Assembly: GCA_016458225.1 (NCBI GenBank)
Contig: JAEMGR010000016.1
Location: forward strand, 244,865-308,864
From: Myxococcaceae bacterium JPH2
GTDB lineage: Bacteria; Myxococcota; Myxococcia; Myxococcales; Myxococcaceae
Reading direction: 5' to 3'
DNA length: 64,000 bases
Within the stretch, counting starts at the first letter, position 1. Every line of letters begins with the position of its first letter. Below the pieces are notes generated by a model. It was not told the DNA's origin and ran no database searches. It was given only the letters and a program-made list of their open reading frames with translations. Of the stretch, positions 19,730 to 27,609 are shown piece after piece. A program made the position numbers and the translations under genes.

Positions 19730-20113
19730 ATGAAAGTCCTCCGCCTCGCGTGTGCGTCCTTCGTCGGTCTCCTGTTGCTCGCCGGCTGCGGTAGCCCGGA
19801 CGCGGGAGATGGTTGCAACGGAAGCGACTACATCTGCCTGGACGTGGCGCGCGCCCTGGAGTGTCGCGGCGGCTCCTGGCGAGAGCTGCAGTGTCGCGGC
19901 ACGCTGGGCTGCCGAGAGCTGAAGGACAGCGTGCGCTGCGACACCTCCGGCAACGTCGCGGGCGACAACTGCGCCAGCTCCGCCGAGGGGCACGCCATGT
20001 GCCGCTCGGACGGCAAGGCCCTGCTGGAGTGCCGCGAGGGACTCCTCGTGCAGACGCTGGCCTGTTCGAGCTGCGCGACGACCGAGGACTCCCGAGTCCA
20101 GTGCACGCCGTGA
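19730..20113 (+). CDS. Cysteine-rich lipoprotein of unknown function
   Basis: A 127-residue secreted lipoprotein. The signal peptide ends in a clear lipobox (LLLAGC, lipidated Cys19). The mature part holds about 14 more Cys in two similar halves, each with a pattern around ECRGG/ECREG, suggesting a small disulfide-rich repeat. Myxobacterial genomes hold many such short Cys-rich lipoproteins. I recognise no enzyme motif. It stands alone on the plus strand, converging on the TfoX-N gene. Confidence 0.8.
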   Translation: MKVLRLACASFVGLLLLAGCGSPDAGDGCNGSDYICLDVARALECRGGSWRELQCRGTLGCRELKDSVRCDTSGNVAGDNCASSAEGHAMCRSDGKALLECREGLLVQTLACSSCATTEDSRVQCTP

Positions 20114-20137
20114 GGCGGGACGCTCCCCGCGCTGGCT

Positions 20138-20596
20138 TCACGCCTTGCCGGGCGAGGGGGCGCGGCGCGCGCTTCCGCTGACCCGACCGCGCGGCGCTGC
20201 CTTCTTCGCCGCGGGGCGAGCCTCCTTCTTCGCGGTCTTCTTGCGCGCGGGCGTCTTGGGTGCACCCGCGCTGGCGAGGGCGAGCGCGTGGGCCCGCCGA
20301 ACCCACCGGGTGAGTTCCTCGGGCTCGTCGTGGAAGGCCTCCGGGACGAGGACCCAGTGCGACATCGTCTTCGGCCCCGCCATCCAGGGGGCCGAGCCCG
20401 GGCGGCCCATCAGCTCGTCGAAGGCCGTGGCCTCCGGGAACCTCAGGCCGATGCGCCCCGTCTTCCAGACCAGGGCGTAGATGGCGTCGTTCGCGAACAG
20501 CGCGTCACAGCCGAACATGCGGCGCCGCGAGACTGCCGGCAGCCGCTGCGAGGCCTCTTCGAGCAGTTCGGTCAGGTGGGGATAGGTCGCGACCAT
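20138..20596 (-). CDS. TfoX N-terminal domain protein with basic tail
   Basis: A 152-residue protein. Residues 1-100 match the TfoX_N family (RRMFGCDALFAND, YALVWKTGRIGLRF), and the C-terminal 40 residues are rich in Lys, Ala and Pro (KKTAKK, AAKKAA), like histone-H1-type tails. TfoX_N alone is a small domain of unknown biochemical role; the C-terminal TfoX part linked to competence is absent. The basic tail could bind nucleic acid, which is inference. I use ATG 20596; an in-frame ATG at 20632 is possible. Confidence 0.78.
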   Translation of the reverse strand: MVATYPHLTELLEEASQRLPAVSRRRMFGCDALFANDAIYALVWKTGRIGLRFPEATAFDELMGRPGSAPWMAGPKTMSHWVLVPEAFHDEPEELTRWVRRAHALALASAGAPKTPARKKTAKKEARPAAKKAAPRGRVSGSARRAPSPGKA

Positions 20597-20665
20597 GGCG
20601 TCTCGGGGGTGAGAGGAACGGCCGGGCATCATGCGCCAGCCGCGACGCCCCGAGGGCCGCCGACC

Positions 20666-21595
20666 TCAGCCATTGTTGGCCAGTGGTTTGATGCCCTGCT
20701 CGATCATGTGCTCGATGAGGTTGAAGGCCTCTCCGCCCGTCAGCTGCATGGGCGTGTCGATGGGGTGCGACAGCGAGATGATGCGCGCGAAGGGCTCCAC
20801 CTTGCCGGCCACGCGGCTCTTGGCGTTGCGCACGTCATCCACGTCCTCGAGCGGGATGCACTCGCAGATGCTGACGGGCGTGCCCACGGGCGGGAAGGCC
20901 GTGACGCGGCCATAGGCCAGGGTGCCGTGGATGGCGCGGAAGGCGCCGAAGGGCGTCTCCACGATGGCGTACGGGTTGAAGAACAGCCGCGCGGGGAAGC
21001 CCTTGGCGCCCAGGGACTGCGCGATGCCCAGCGAGGGGCGGAAGATGTCGGGGTACTCGCGCTTGAGCGTCTCGCCCAGGATGATGCGCATGGGGCCCCA
21101 CTCGGTCTCCATGCGCGAGTCCAGGTTGAGGATCTGCATCCAGACCGTCTCCTGGCCCGGCGTGAAGTACTCCGGCGGGTGGGCGATGAAGTCGGCCTCG
21201 CAGATGTTGTTCGCCAGCGTACAGTTGCTGGGCAGCTCCAGGGGCACCTGGTGATTGGCCTGCGGCCCCTTGTAGATGAACGGCGCGCCGCGAGACACCG
21301 TCTGCGTGGCGGGGGGCATGGCCAGGGAGATGACCTTGCCGGCCATCTCTCCCTTCAGGAACTGGATCTGGATGATGAAGTGGCTGAGGAAGCCGTCCAC
21401 GCCCATGGCTGGGAATGGGGAGATGTGATTGCCCATCTGTCGGATGAGTTCGTCATGCCGCTCGGTGAGTTGCTGATTCCTACGCGACAGGGCGTCCAGT
21501 TGTTGCTCCAGACGCGCCACGCGCTCGTCACCCGATGCCCCGGACACCGTCGCCGCGGGAAGGTCCGAGACATTGATGGTCAGATTGATGGTCAT
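20666..21595 (-). CDS. Conserved-looking protein of unknown function with coiled coil
   Basis: A 309-residue protein that I do not recognise. Residues 1-20 form a Thr/Asn-rich strand-like start (MTINLTINVSD), residues about 25-55 a coiled coil (RVARLEQQLDAL, RNQQLTERHDEL), and the rest a mixed domain with three Cys. No signal peptide or membrane helix is seen. It lies 55 nt downstream of the dihaem cytochrome c gene on the same strand, so the two are probably one transcript. I use the ATG at 21595; the frame extends upstream with low-complexity residues that are not convincing. Confidence 0.75.
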   Translation of the reverse strand: MTINLTINVSDLPAATVSGASGDERVARLEQQLDALSRRNQQLTERHDELIRQMGNHISPFPAMGVDGFLSHFIIQIQFLKGEMAGKVISLAMPPATQTVSRGAPFIYKGPQANHQVPLELPSNCTLANNICEADFIAHPPEYFTPGQETVWMQILNLDSRMETEWGPMRIILGETLKREYPDIFRPSLGIAQSLGAKGFPARLFFNPYAIVETPFGAFRAIHGTLAYGRVTAFPPVGTPVSICECIPLEDVDDVRNAKSRVAGKVEPFARIISLSHPIDTPMQLTGGEAFNLIEHMIEQGIKPLANNG

Positions 21596-21650
21596 CGTGG
21601 GTCTACTCCTGGGGTTGGATGTCTTGTGATGCGCGCCACAGGGGTGGGCA

Positions 21651-22805
21651 CTAGGGCTTGCCGAAGGCGGCCCTGTCCTCGGGAGTCGGCGGCTCGCCGT
21701 AGGTCTGCTGAAAGGCCGCCTCCCAATCCGTGCCAAAGAGCTTGAGCCGCTCGCCCACGGGATTGGCCACCGGGGTGAGGGATTTGAGGTAGTCCGCCAG
21801 CGCCAGGGCGTCCATGTCCGCCATGTCTTTGTAGAACTGCCACATCATGACGTGGGCAATGGGCCGGGGCCGCCCGTACTCGTCCTCGCGCACGTCGATG
21901 CCTTGGCGAATGGCGCGCACGATGCGCTCGGTGGAGACGCGCTCCAGCGCGCCCCCGTGCCCGAGCACGGTCAGGTTGCTGCCGTAGAGGACCGCGAACC
22001 CAGGGTAGGGGAACGCGGCGAAGCCCTTCTCCAGTTGGCGCAGCGGCAGGTCCGGTCCCAGTCGGAACGAGCCCTGGAATGGGTCCGAGGGGCTGCCGCC
22101 CGCGAACTCCACCAGCGTGCCGTTCTCGTGATGGGAGTGGCACTCCCGGCAGCCCACCAGCGCGCCCATCAGGTAGGTGGCCCGCTCCCGGGTGCGGCCC
22201 TGCGGGGCTCTCACCGGACCTTCCGCCACCATGGGTTGTGGTTCAAATGGCAAGGTCCGAGGTTGGATGGGGTTGCGGATGGGGGGAAGACTCTTCAGGT
22301 AGCGCGCCAGCGAGCGCGCGTCCTCCAGCGCCATGTGGTTGTAGAAGCTGTGCGGGGGGAAGGTGAACAGGACTCGGCCATCCTTGCGCTTGGCGGTCCG
22401 GAGCACCTCGACAATCTCATCCTCCGTCCAGCTCCCCAACCCTGTCTCGACGTCTGGGGTCAGGTTGGGTGTGACGACCAGGCCGTGGGTGGTGCCCGAC
22501 AGGCGGAGGATGAAAGGGACGCCGCCAGCCATCTGTCTTTGCGGGTCCAGATACTTGACCCAGTCTGGATCCATCCGGAACAAACGCTCACGCTCCGGGT
22601 CGCCGCCGCCGGGGACCGCCGGGACAGCGGGGGGCGTATGACAGGCTTCACAGACGCCAATGGTGGCCAGGTATTTCCCTCGACGGATGCCGCTGGGGTC
22701 CGGTGCCTTGTCCTTCTGCGCGGGAGGGTCTGCCCAGGCGATGCCCCACGCGGACAGACAGAGGGCGAGGACCTGAAAGGGATATCGAACCCGCTTCGAG
22801 GGCAT
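21651..22805 (-). CDS. Secreted dihaem cytochrome c
   Basis: A 384-residue periplasmic or surface protein with a signal peptide (about residues 1-25, ending WAWADP-like) and two haem c motifs, CEACH near residue 50 and CRECH near residue 220, each in its own cytochrome-c-like domain. It looks like an electron carrier or the cytochrome subunit of a dehydrogenase, but no dehydrogenase is adjacent. The ATG is preceded by AGGTGA at 6 nt, and a promoter-like pair lies just upstream. Maturation would use the ccm operon at the left of the window. Confidence 0.88.
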   Translation of the reverse strand: MPSKRVRYPFQVLALCLSAWGIAWADPPAQKDKAPDPSGIRRGKYLATIGVCEACHTPPAVPAVPGGGDPERERLFRMDPDWVKYLDPQRQMAGGVPFILRLSGTTHGLVVTPNLTPDVETGLGSWTEDEIVEVLRTAKRKDGRVLFTFPPHSFYNHMALEDARSLARYLKSLPPIRNPIQPRTLPFEPQPMVAEGPVRAPQGRTRERATYLMGALVGCRECHSHHENGTLVEFAGGSPSDPFQGSFRLGPDLPLRQLEKGFAAFPYPGFAVLYGSNLTVLGHGGALERVSTERIVRAIRQGIDVREDEYGRPRPIAHVMMWQFYKDMADMDALALADYLKSLTPVANPVGERLKLFGTDWEAAFQQTYGEPPTPEDRAAFGKP

Positions 22806-22838
22806 GGTGTTCACCTGGGCCGTTTTGCTTTGGACAGG

Positions 22839-22868
22839 ATGCTAGGAATTGCGGGAGGAGACCGTCAA
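22839..22868 (-). promoter_or_regulatory. Sigma-70-like promoter of the cytochrome c gene
   Basis: On the minus strand TTGACG (22868-22863), 18 nt, TAGCAT (22844-22839), about 35 nt before the cytochrome ATG. It is the only good pair in the divergent 229-nt gap to the next plus-strand gene. Confidence 0.45.
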
Positions 22869-23034
22869 GACGCGCGCCCGTCCTGTATGTAAAAACAAAG
22901 CCTGTGTTGCGTGACGGACGTTGTTCGCGACCCGAGGGCGCTGGCGCGCGGCGGGGGTTGGTCCCAGGCTGCCCCCGGCTCAGGACTCGTGGGGTAGGGG
23001 ATGTGTCGGGTTGGGAGTCATCGGAGGTTTGTCC

Positions 23035-23415
23035 ATGGTCGAGTCGCGTTCCGCAACACAAGACATGCTCTATCTCGTGACCTGGGAGTTCATCGAGTCC
23101 GCCGCTCCGGCTTCCGCGGAGAAGGCCATGCGCATGCTCCGAGACTCGGTGCTCCCGGGTCTGCGCAAGTGCGCGGAATGGGAGCAGCAAGGGCGAATCC
23201 TGGGGGGCGGCTCCGTGGTGGGGGAGAAGGCCTCGGTGGTCGTCATGCGCGCGGCGTCCAACGAGGAGTTGAGCCGGATGCTGCGCAGTCTTCCCTTCTG
23301 GGGCCTCATGCGAATGAAGGTGACGCCCCTGGAGGGCTTCGCGGAACGGGCCGCGCAGGAAGAGAAGTCCGTGGCGCGGCTCGAGGAGCTACACAAACAA
23401 GGCTTGCTGACCTGA
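23035..23415 (+). CDS. Muconolactone-isomerase-like small protein
   Basis: A 126-residue protein with a ferredoxin-like dimeric alpha/beta-barrel pattern. The opening MLYLVTWEF and the ending with LPFWGLMRMKVTPLEGF resemble the muconolactone delta-isomerase/YciI-like group. The enzyme residues of true muconolactone isomerase cannot be confirmed, so a catalytic role is open. The ATG has GGAGG 7 nt upstream. The GST-like gene begins 10 nt later, so the two are co-transcribed. Confidence 0.7.
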   Translation: MVESRSATQDMLYLVTWEFIESAAPASAEKAMRMLRDSVLPGLRKCAEWEQQGRILGGGSVVGEKASVVVMRAASNEELSRMLRSLPFWGLMRMKVTPLEGFAERAAQEEKSVARLEELHKQGLLT

Positions 23416-23425
23416 GGAGCGAACG

Positions 23426-24148
23426 ATGCTCACCGTCCATGCATCACCGGGAGCCTGGGGGCTCGCCAGCATCAGTCCATTCTGTATCAAGCTGGAGTCC
23501 TACCTGAAGATGGTGGGGCTCCCCTATCGCGTCGTCCCGGCGGACCCGCGCGCGGCACCCAAGGGGAAGGTTCCCTTCATCGTGGATGGGAACGTGCGGC
23601 TGGGGGACTCGCAATTCATCATCGAGTACCTGAAACAGAATCATGGGGATCCGCTCGACGCGAAGCTGGGGACCGCCGAGCGCGCGCTAGGGCATGCGGT
23701 GCGACGCATGTTGGAAGAGGGGACCTACTTTCATTCCCTCCACGAGCGCTGGCTGGATGACGAGGGCTGGCGAGTCTTCAGCCCCGTGTTCCGCGGCCTC
23801 TTTCCTCCCTTCTTGCGGCCCTTCGGATTCGCCATCGCGGGCTCGGTGAGGCGGCAGATGCGGCGGACCCTGCATGGGCAAGGCACCGGCCGCCACAGCC
23901 GGGAGGAGATTCAGGCCATGGCGCGCGACGACCTCTCGGCGGTGGCGACCTTGCTGGGCAACAAGCCCTTCCTGCTGGGAGACGCGCCCACGTCCTTCGA
24001 TGCCACCGTGTATGCCTTCGTGGCGAGCGTGGCCGCGTTCCCGGTGGACTCGTCGGCTCGGCGCTACGTCCTCGCGCAGGACAACCTGGTGAAGTACCAG
24101 GAGCGATTCCAGCAGCGCTTCTTCCAGCCCACGCGTCTGGCGGCGTAG
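23426..24148 (+). CDS. GST-like protein of the FAXC/metaxin type
   Basis: A 240-residue protein with an N-terminal thioredoxin-like half (SPFCIKLESYLKM, APKGKVPFI, LGDSQFIIEYL) and an all-helical C-terminal half. This pattern is that of Tom37/metaxin and failed-axon-connections proteins, a GST branch also found in proteobacteria. SPFC holds a possible redox Cys near residue 20. The substrate is unknown. GAGGAG lies a few nt before the ATG. It converges on the ABC binding-protein gene with 32 nt between stops. Confidence 0.82.
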   Translation: MLTVHASPGAWGLASISPFCIKLESYLKMVGLPYRVVPADPRAAPKGKVPFIVDGNVRLGDSQFIIEYLKQNHGDPLDAKLGTAERALGHAVRRMLEEGTYFHSLHERWLDDEGWRVFSPVFRGLFPPFLRPFGFAIAGSVRRQMRRTLHGQGTGRHSREEIQAMARDDLSAVATLLGNKPFLLGDAPTSFDATVYAFVASVAAFPVDSSARRYVLAQDNLVKYQERFQQRFFQPTRLAA

Positions 24149-24180
24149 CGCCCACCCCTCGCGCTGCTCACTCCCGCTGC

Positions 24181-25239
24181 TCATTCCAAGGCGTCATCCC
24201 AGGGCTCGAAGGTCCAGGCGGTGGCGTCATGGGTGGCCTCCGCGAAGCGCGTGTCCACGATCTCCTCGAAGGGCAGCTCCTGGGGGATGAGCCCGTCGCG
24301 GTGCATGAGCCGCTGCACCAGCTCGAAGTCCGCCCGCCGAGGCGTCAGGGGCGTGTACATCACGCGGCCGAGGGGCTGGGTGAGGGCCCAGCGCAGCAGC
24401 GCCGGGGGTTGGTTGAAGTAGTAGCGACCCACGAAGTCCGCGGCGTAGAGGCGCTCACGCGTGCCCTGGTCGAGCCATAGGCCCGAGCGCGCAATGCCAT
24501 CCACCAGCACCTGGACCGCCTCCGGGTGCCGGTCGATGACGTCCTGCCGGACCACCAGCACGCACGAGATGTAGTCCGGCCAGTACTCGCGCGCGTGGAA
24601 GAGGACGCGCCCGTATCCTCCCAGCTCCGCTTGAGAGGGATAGGGTTCGCCCATCACGTAGCCATCGATGGCGCCCACCTCCAGCGCGGCGCCCACGTCG
24701 GGCGGCGCCATCTCCACGGCCTTCACCTCGCGCGAGGGTACTCCCGCGCGCTCCAGGGCCTGGAGCAGCATGAGGCGTTCGTCGGAGAAGCGGCTGGGCA
24801 CGGCGACGGTGCGGCCCCGGAGGTCCGCCACGGTCTTCACCGGCCCTTGCTTGCGCACCACGGCGGCGCTGCCGTAGCGATGGCCCAGATAGACAATCTT
24901 GATGGGAACGCCTTGCGCGCGAAGGGCGATGGCCATGGGCGCCACCAGGAAGCCCGCTTGGATGCGATTGGCAATCAATGCCTCTTTTATCTCCGGGAAC
25001 CCCTGGAACATCTTCAAGAGATAGGAAGTCTTCTCCATGGACCGCCGGGAGATGTAATCCGCCACGGGGCACGCGAGGTGACACGTGACGGGGACGTAGG
25101 CGACGGTCAGCTTGCGCTCGTTCTCGGGCAGGCGCGCGTTGAGCACGGCGGCCCAGTCCACGTTGAGCCACAGGTGCAGGCCCGTGAGGCTTCCCATCCA
25201 CAGCAGGGCCGCGAGAACCACGCGCTGGCGAAGGTCCAT
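24181..25239 (-). CDS. ABC transporter substrate-binding protein (NMT1/SsuA-like) with CxxxC motif
   Basis: A 352-residue binding protein of the nitrate/sulfonate/thiamine-precursor (NMT1/SsuA) class, anchored by an N-terminal hydrophobic segment (about residues 8-27). The fold is seen from KLTVAYVPV, ADLRGRTVAVPS and ALEVGAIDGYVMGEP. Unusual is TCHLACP at the first strand loop, with Cys53 and Cys57 where the ligand normally sits, suggesting a metal, thiol- or selenium-type ligand; this is inference. The ATG is 6 nt after GGGAGG; a second ATG at 25245 overlaps the permease stop. Last gene of the selenoprotein/enediyne operon. Confidence 0.88.
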   Translation of the reverse strand: MDLRQRVVLAALLWMGSLTGLHLWLNVDWAAVLNARLPENERKLTVAYVPVTCHLACPVADYISRRSMEKTSYLLKMFQGFPEIKEALIANRIQAGFLVAPMAIALRAQGVPIKIVYLGHRYGSAAVVRKQGPVKTVADLRGRTVAVPSRFSDERLMLLQALERAGVPSREVKAVEMAPPDVGAALEVGAIDGYVMGEPYPSQAELGGYGRVLFHAREYWPDYISCVLVVRQDVIDRHPEAVQVLVDGIARSGLWLDQGTRERLYAADFVGRYYFNQPPALLRWALTQPLGRVMYTPLTPRRADFELVQRLMHRDGLIPQELPFEEIVDTRFAEATHDATAWTFEPWDDALE

Positions 25240-25241
25240 GG

Positions 25242-26015
25242 TCATCCTCCCTGGTCCGGAAAGCCCCAGCGGACGGGGTGAAGTCTTTCCAGTCGGCGCA
25301 CACCCGCGTCGATGGCCCAACCCACGCAGCCTATGAGCAGCATTCCCGCCACCACGAGGTCGTAGCGCTTGCCGGCGTTGCGCGCGTCGATGATGAGGTA
25401 GCCGAGGCCCGAGTCGACCGCGAGCATCTCCGCGGCCACCACCACCAGCCAGGCGATGCCCAGCGTGATTCTCAGCGCGACCAGCAAGTCCGGAATCGAC
25501 GCGGGTAGGAGCACGCGCAGCCACAGCGCGCCCGGGCCCAGTCCGAAGTTGCGGCCCGCGCGCAGGTGGACTTCGGGAATGGCCTGCACCGCGCTCGTGG
25601 CCGCCGTGGTGATGGGAAAGATCGCGGCGAGGAAGATGAGGAACACCGTGGCCGGCTCTCCCACGCCCCACAGCACGATGGCCAACGGACTCCAGGCCAG
25701 CGGACTGATGGGCCGCAGCCATTGGACGACGGGGTCGATAGCGAGCGCCGCCTCGCGCTGCAACCCCATCCAACTCCCCAAGGGTACGCCGAGCATCACC
25801 GCGAGGCCCGTCCCCAGGGCCACGCGCCGCAGCGAATCCAGCAGGTACGTCCCCAGGACTCCGCGGCGCAGCAGCTCGCCCAGGCCCCGCGCCACCGCCG
25901 CCGGCGAGGGGAAGATCTTGGTGCCGGTGTGGACCACCGCGAGGTGCCAGAGGGTCACCAGCACCGCGCTGGCGAGGAGCGGCAGGCCCACATGCTCCAG
26001 GCGGCGGCGCATCAT
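25242..26015 (-). CDS. ABC transporter permease (SsuC/TauC-like), second of two
   Basis: A 257-residue BPD-type permease with six helices. The EAA coupling loop is EVHLRAGRNFGLGPGALWLRVLLPASIP in outline (about residues 150-177), and the opening WHLAVVHTGTKIFPSP is typical of SsuC/TauC. It overlaps the ATPase stop by ATGA. It is clearly paralogous to the other permease of this operon (both share RPISPLAW, EVHLRAGRNFGL and LVVVAAEML). The importer therefore probably uses a permease heterodimer rather than the usual homodimer. Confidence 0.9.
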   Translation of the reverse strand: MMRRRLEHVGLPLLASAVLVTLWHLAVVHTGTKIFPSPAAVARGLGELLRRGVLGTYLLDSLRRVALGTGLAVMLGVPLGSWMGLQREAALAIDPVVQWLRPISPLAWSPLAIVLWGVGEPATVFLIFLAAIFPITTAATSAVQAIPEVHLRAGRNFGLGPGALWLRVLLPASIPDLLVALRITLGIAWLVVVAAEMLAVDSGLGYLIIDARNAGKRYDLVVAGMLLIGCVGWAIDAGVRRLERLHPVRWGFPDQGG

Positions 26016-26806
26016 GCGCTCTCCTGGCGTGGCGGCACGAGACCGCGGATGCCATGGGCCAATCCCAGCTCCGCCATGAGCGTGTCGCGCAAGGCCAGGT
26101 AGCGCGGCGCGCTGAGGTCTCGCGGGCGAGGCAGGTCGATGTCCACCACGCGCCGGATGCGGCCGGGGCGCGCCGACATCACCGCGACGCGGTCCGCGAG
26201 CTGCACGGACTCGTCGATGTCGTGGGTGACGAAGAGGACCGTCTTGCGTGCCTCGGACCAGATGCGCAGCAGCTCCGAGCGCATCTCCAGGCGGGTGATG
26301 GAGTCGAGTGCCCCGAAGGGCTCGTCCATGTAGAGCACGTCTGGATCCACCGCCAGGGCGCGGGCCACCTCCACGCGTTGCTTCATCCCTCCGGAGAGTT
26401 CGTGCGGATAGGCGCGCTCAAAGCCTGTCAGGCCCACGCGGGCCACGGCGCGCGCCACGCGCTCGCGGCGCTCCGAGGCGGGACGATGCGCGAGGCCGAA
26501 CCCGATGTTTCCTTCCACGGTCAGCCAGGGAAAGGTGCCTCGCTCCTGGAAGACGAAGATGCGCCGGGGATCCGGTCCGGTGACGGGCTGCCCGTCCACG
26601 AGCACCTCACCCTCGGCGGGCGCGAGGAACCCGCCCACGATGTTGAGCAGTGTCGACTTGCCGCAGCCCGAGGGGCCCAACAGGCACACGAACTCGCCGG
26701 ACTCCACCTCCAGGTTCACGTCCTCGAGGACGGACCGCTCGCCTTGTTCAGTGGGAAAGCGCGCGTGGAGTCCGCGCAGGCGCAGCTTGGGCATCGGGCC
26801 AGTCAT
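26012..26806 (-). CDS. ABC transporter ATP-binding protein (SsuB/TauB-like)
   Basis: A 264-residue ABC ATPase with Walker A GPSGCGKST (about residues 44-52), Q-loop FQERGTFPWL, signature LSGGMKQR, Walker B VLYMDEPFGALD and H-loop VTHD. These match the nitrate/sulfonate/taurine importer class. The ATG overlaps the upstream permease stop (ATGA), and the gene's own stop overlaps the next permease in the same way, so both permeases and the ATPase are translationally coupled. Confidence 0.93.
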   Translation of the reverse strand: MTGPMPKLRLRGLHARFPTEQGERSVLEDVNLEVESGEFVCLLGPSGCGKSTLLNIVGGFLAPAEGEVLVDGQPVTGPDPRRIFVFQERGTFPWLTVEGNIGFGLAHRPASERRERVARAVARVGLTGFERAYPHELSGGMKQRVEVARALAVDPDVLYMDEPFGALDSITRLEMRSELLRIWSEARKTVLFVTHDIDESVQLADRVAVMSARPGRIRRVVDIDLPRPRDLSAPRYLALRDTLMAELGLAHGIRGLVPPRQESA

Positions 26807-27609
26807 CGCGTGCTCCCGTCCATCGCGCGCTGAAGCCAGCGCATGAGTGCATCCAGTCCCACGCCGATGCCCCCGATGAGCACCATGGTCGCCATCACCA
26901 GGTCGTAGCGATTGCCCGCGTTGCGTGCGTCGAGGATGAGAAAGCCGAGACCCGAGTTGACCCCGAGCATCTCGGCCGCCACCACCACGAGCCAGGCCAC
27001 GCCCAGCGTGAGGCGCATCCCCACGAAGATGCGTGGGATTGCGGCCGGCAGCACCACGCGCCAGAGGAGGGCCGCGGAAGTGAGCCCGAAGTTGCGGCCC
27101 GCGCGCAGGTGGACCTCGGGGACGCCCCGCACGGCGCTCGCCACCGTGGTCACCAAGGGGAAGAACGAGGCCAGGAAGATGATGAAGATGGCCGAGACAT
27201 CCCCCACGCCGAACCAGAGGATGGAGATGGGAATCCAGGCGAGCGGCGAGATGGGCCGCAGCACTTGGAGAAGCGGTGAGAGCGCCAGCTCGCCCCGGCG
27301 AAACCAGCCCAGCAGCAGTCCGAGCGGCAACGCGAGGGCGAGCGCCCCGAGATACCCCCACGTCACGCGAAACAGCGAGGCCACCGTGTGCCGGACGATG
27401 ACCTGTCGCTGCACCAGCTCCAGCATTCCCGCGGCGACTCGCAAGGGAGAGGGGACGGGGGTCGAGCGCGCCAGGGCCACCGCGAGCGCCCAGGCGAGCA
27501 CGAGCCCCACGAGCCCCAGAGACCGGAGCACGAGTGGACGCCGGCCCGCCAAGCCCAGTCCCAACGCATCACGGGTCGGAGGAATCGGGAGGGTCTTCAG
27601 GTGGCGCAT
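26803..27609 (-). CDS. ABC transporter permease (SsuC/TauC-like), first of two
   Basis: A 268-residue BPD-type permease with a longer N-terminus than its paralogue and six helices. The EAA loop lies around EVHLRAGRNFGLTSAALL, and RPISPLAWIPISILWFGVG is the conserved mid-helix. The ATG at 27609 has GGAG 8 nt upstream and lies inside the 3' end of the selenoprotein gene (41-nt overlap). The transporter therefore depends on ribosomes that read through the UGA of that gene, or on its own initiation. This overlap ties it physically to the selenoprotein. Confidence 0.9.
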   Translation of the reverse strand: MRHLKTLPIPPTRDALGLGLAGRRPLVLRSLGLVGLVLAWALAVALARSTPVPSPLRVAAGMLELVQRQVIVRHTVASLFRVTWGYLGALALALPLGLLLGWFRRGELALSPLLQVLRPISPLAWIPISILWFGVGDVSAIFIIFLASFFPLVTTVASAVRGVPEVHLRAGRNFGLTSAALLWRVVLPAAIPRIFVGMRLTLGVAWLVVVAAEMLGVNSGLGFLILDARNAGNRYDLVMATMVLIGGIGVGLDALMRWLQRAMDGSTR

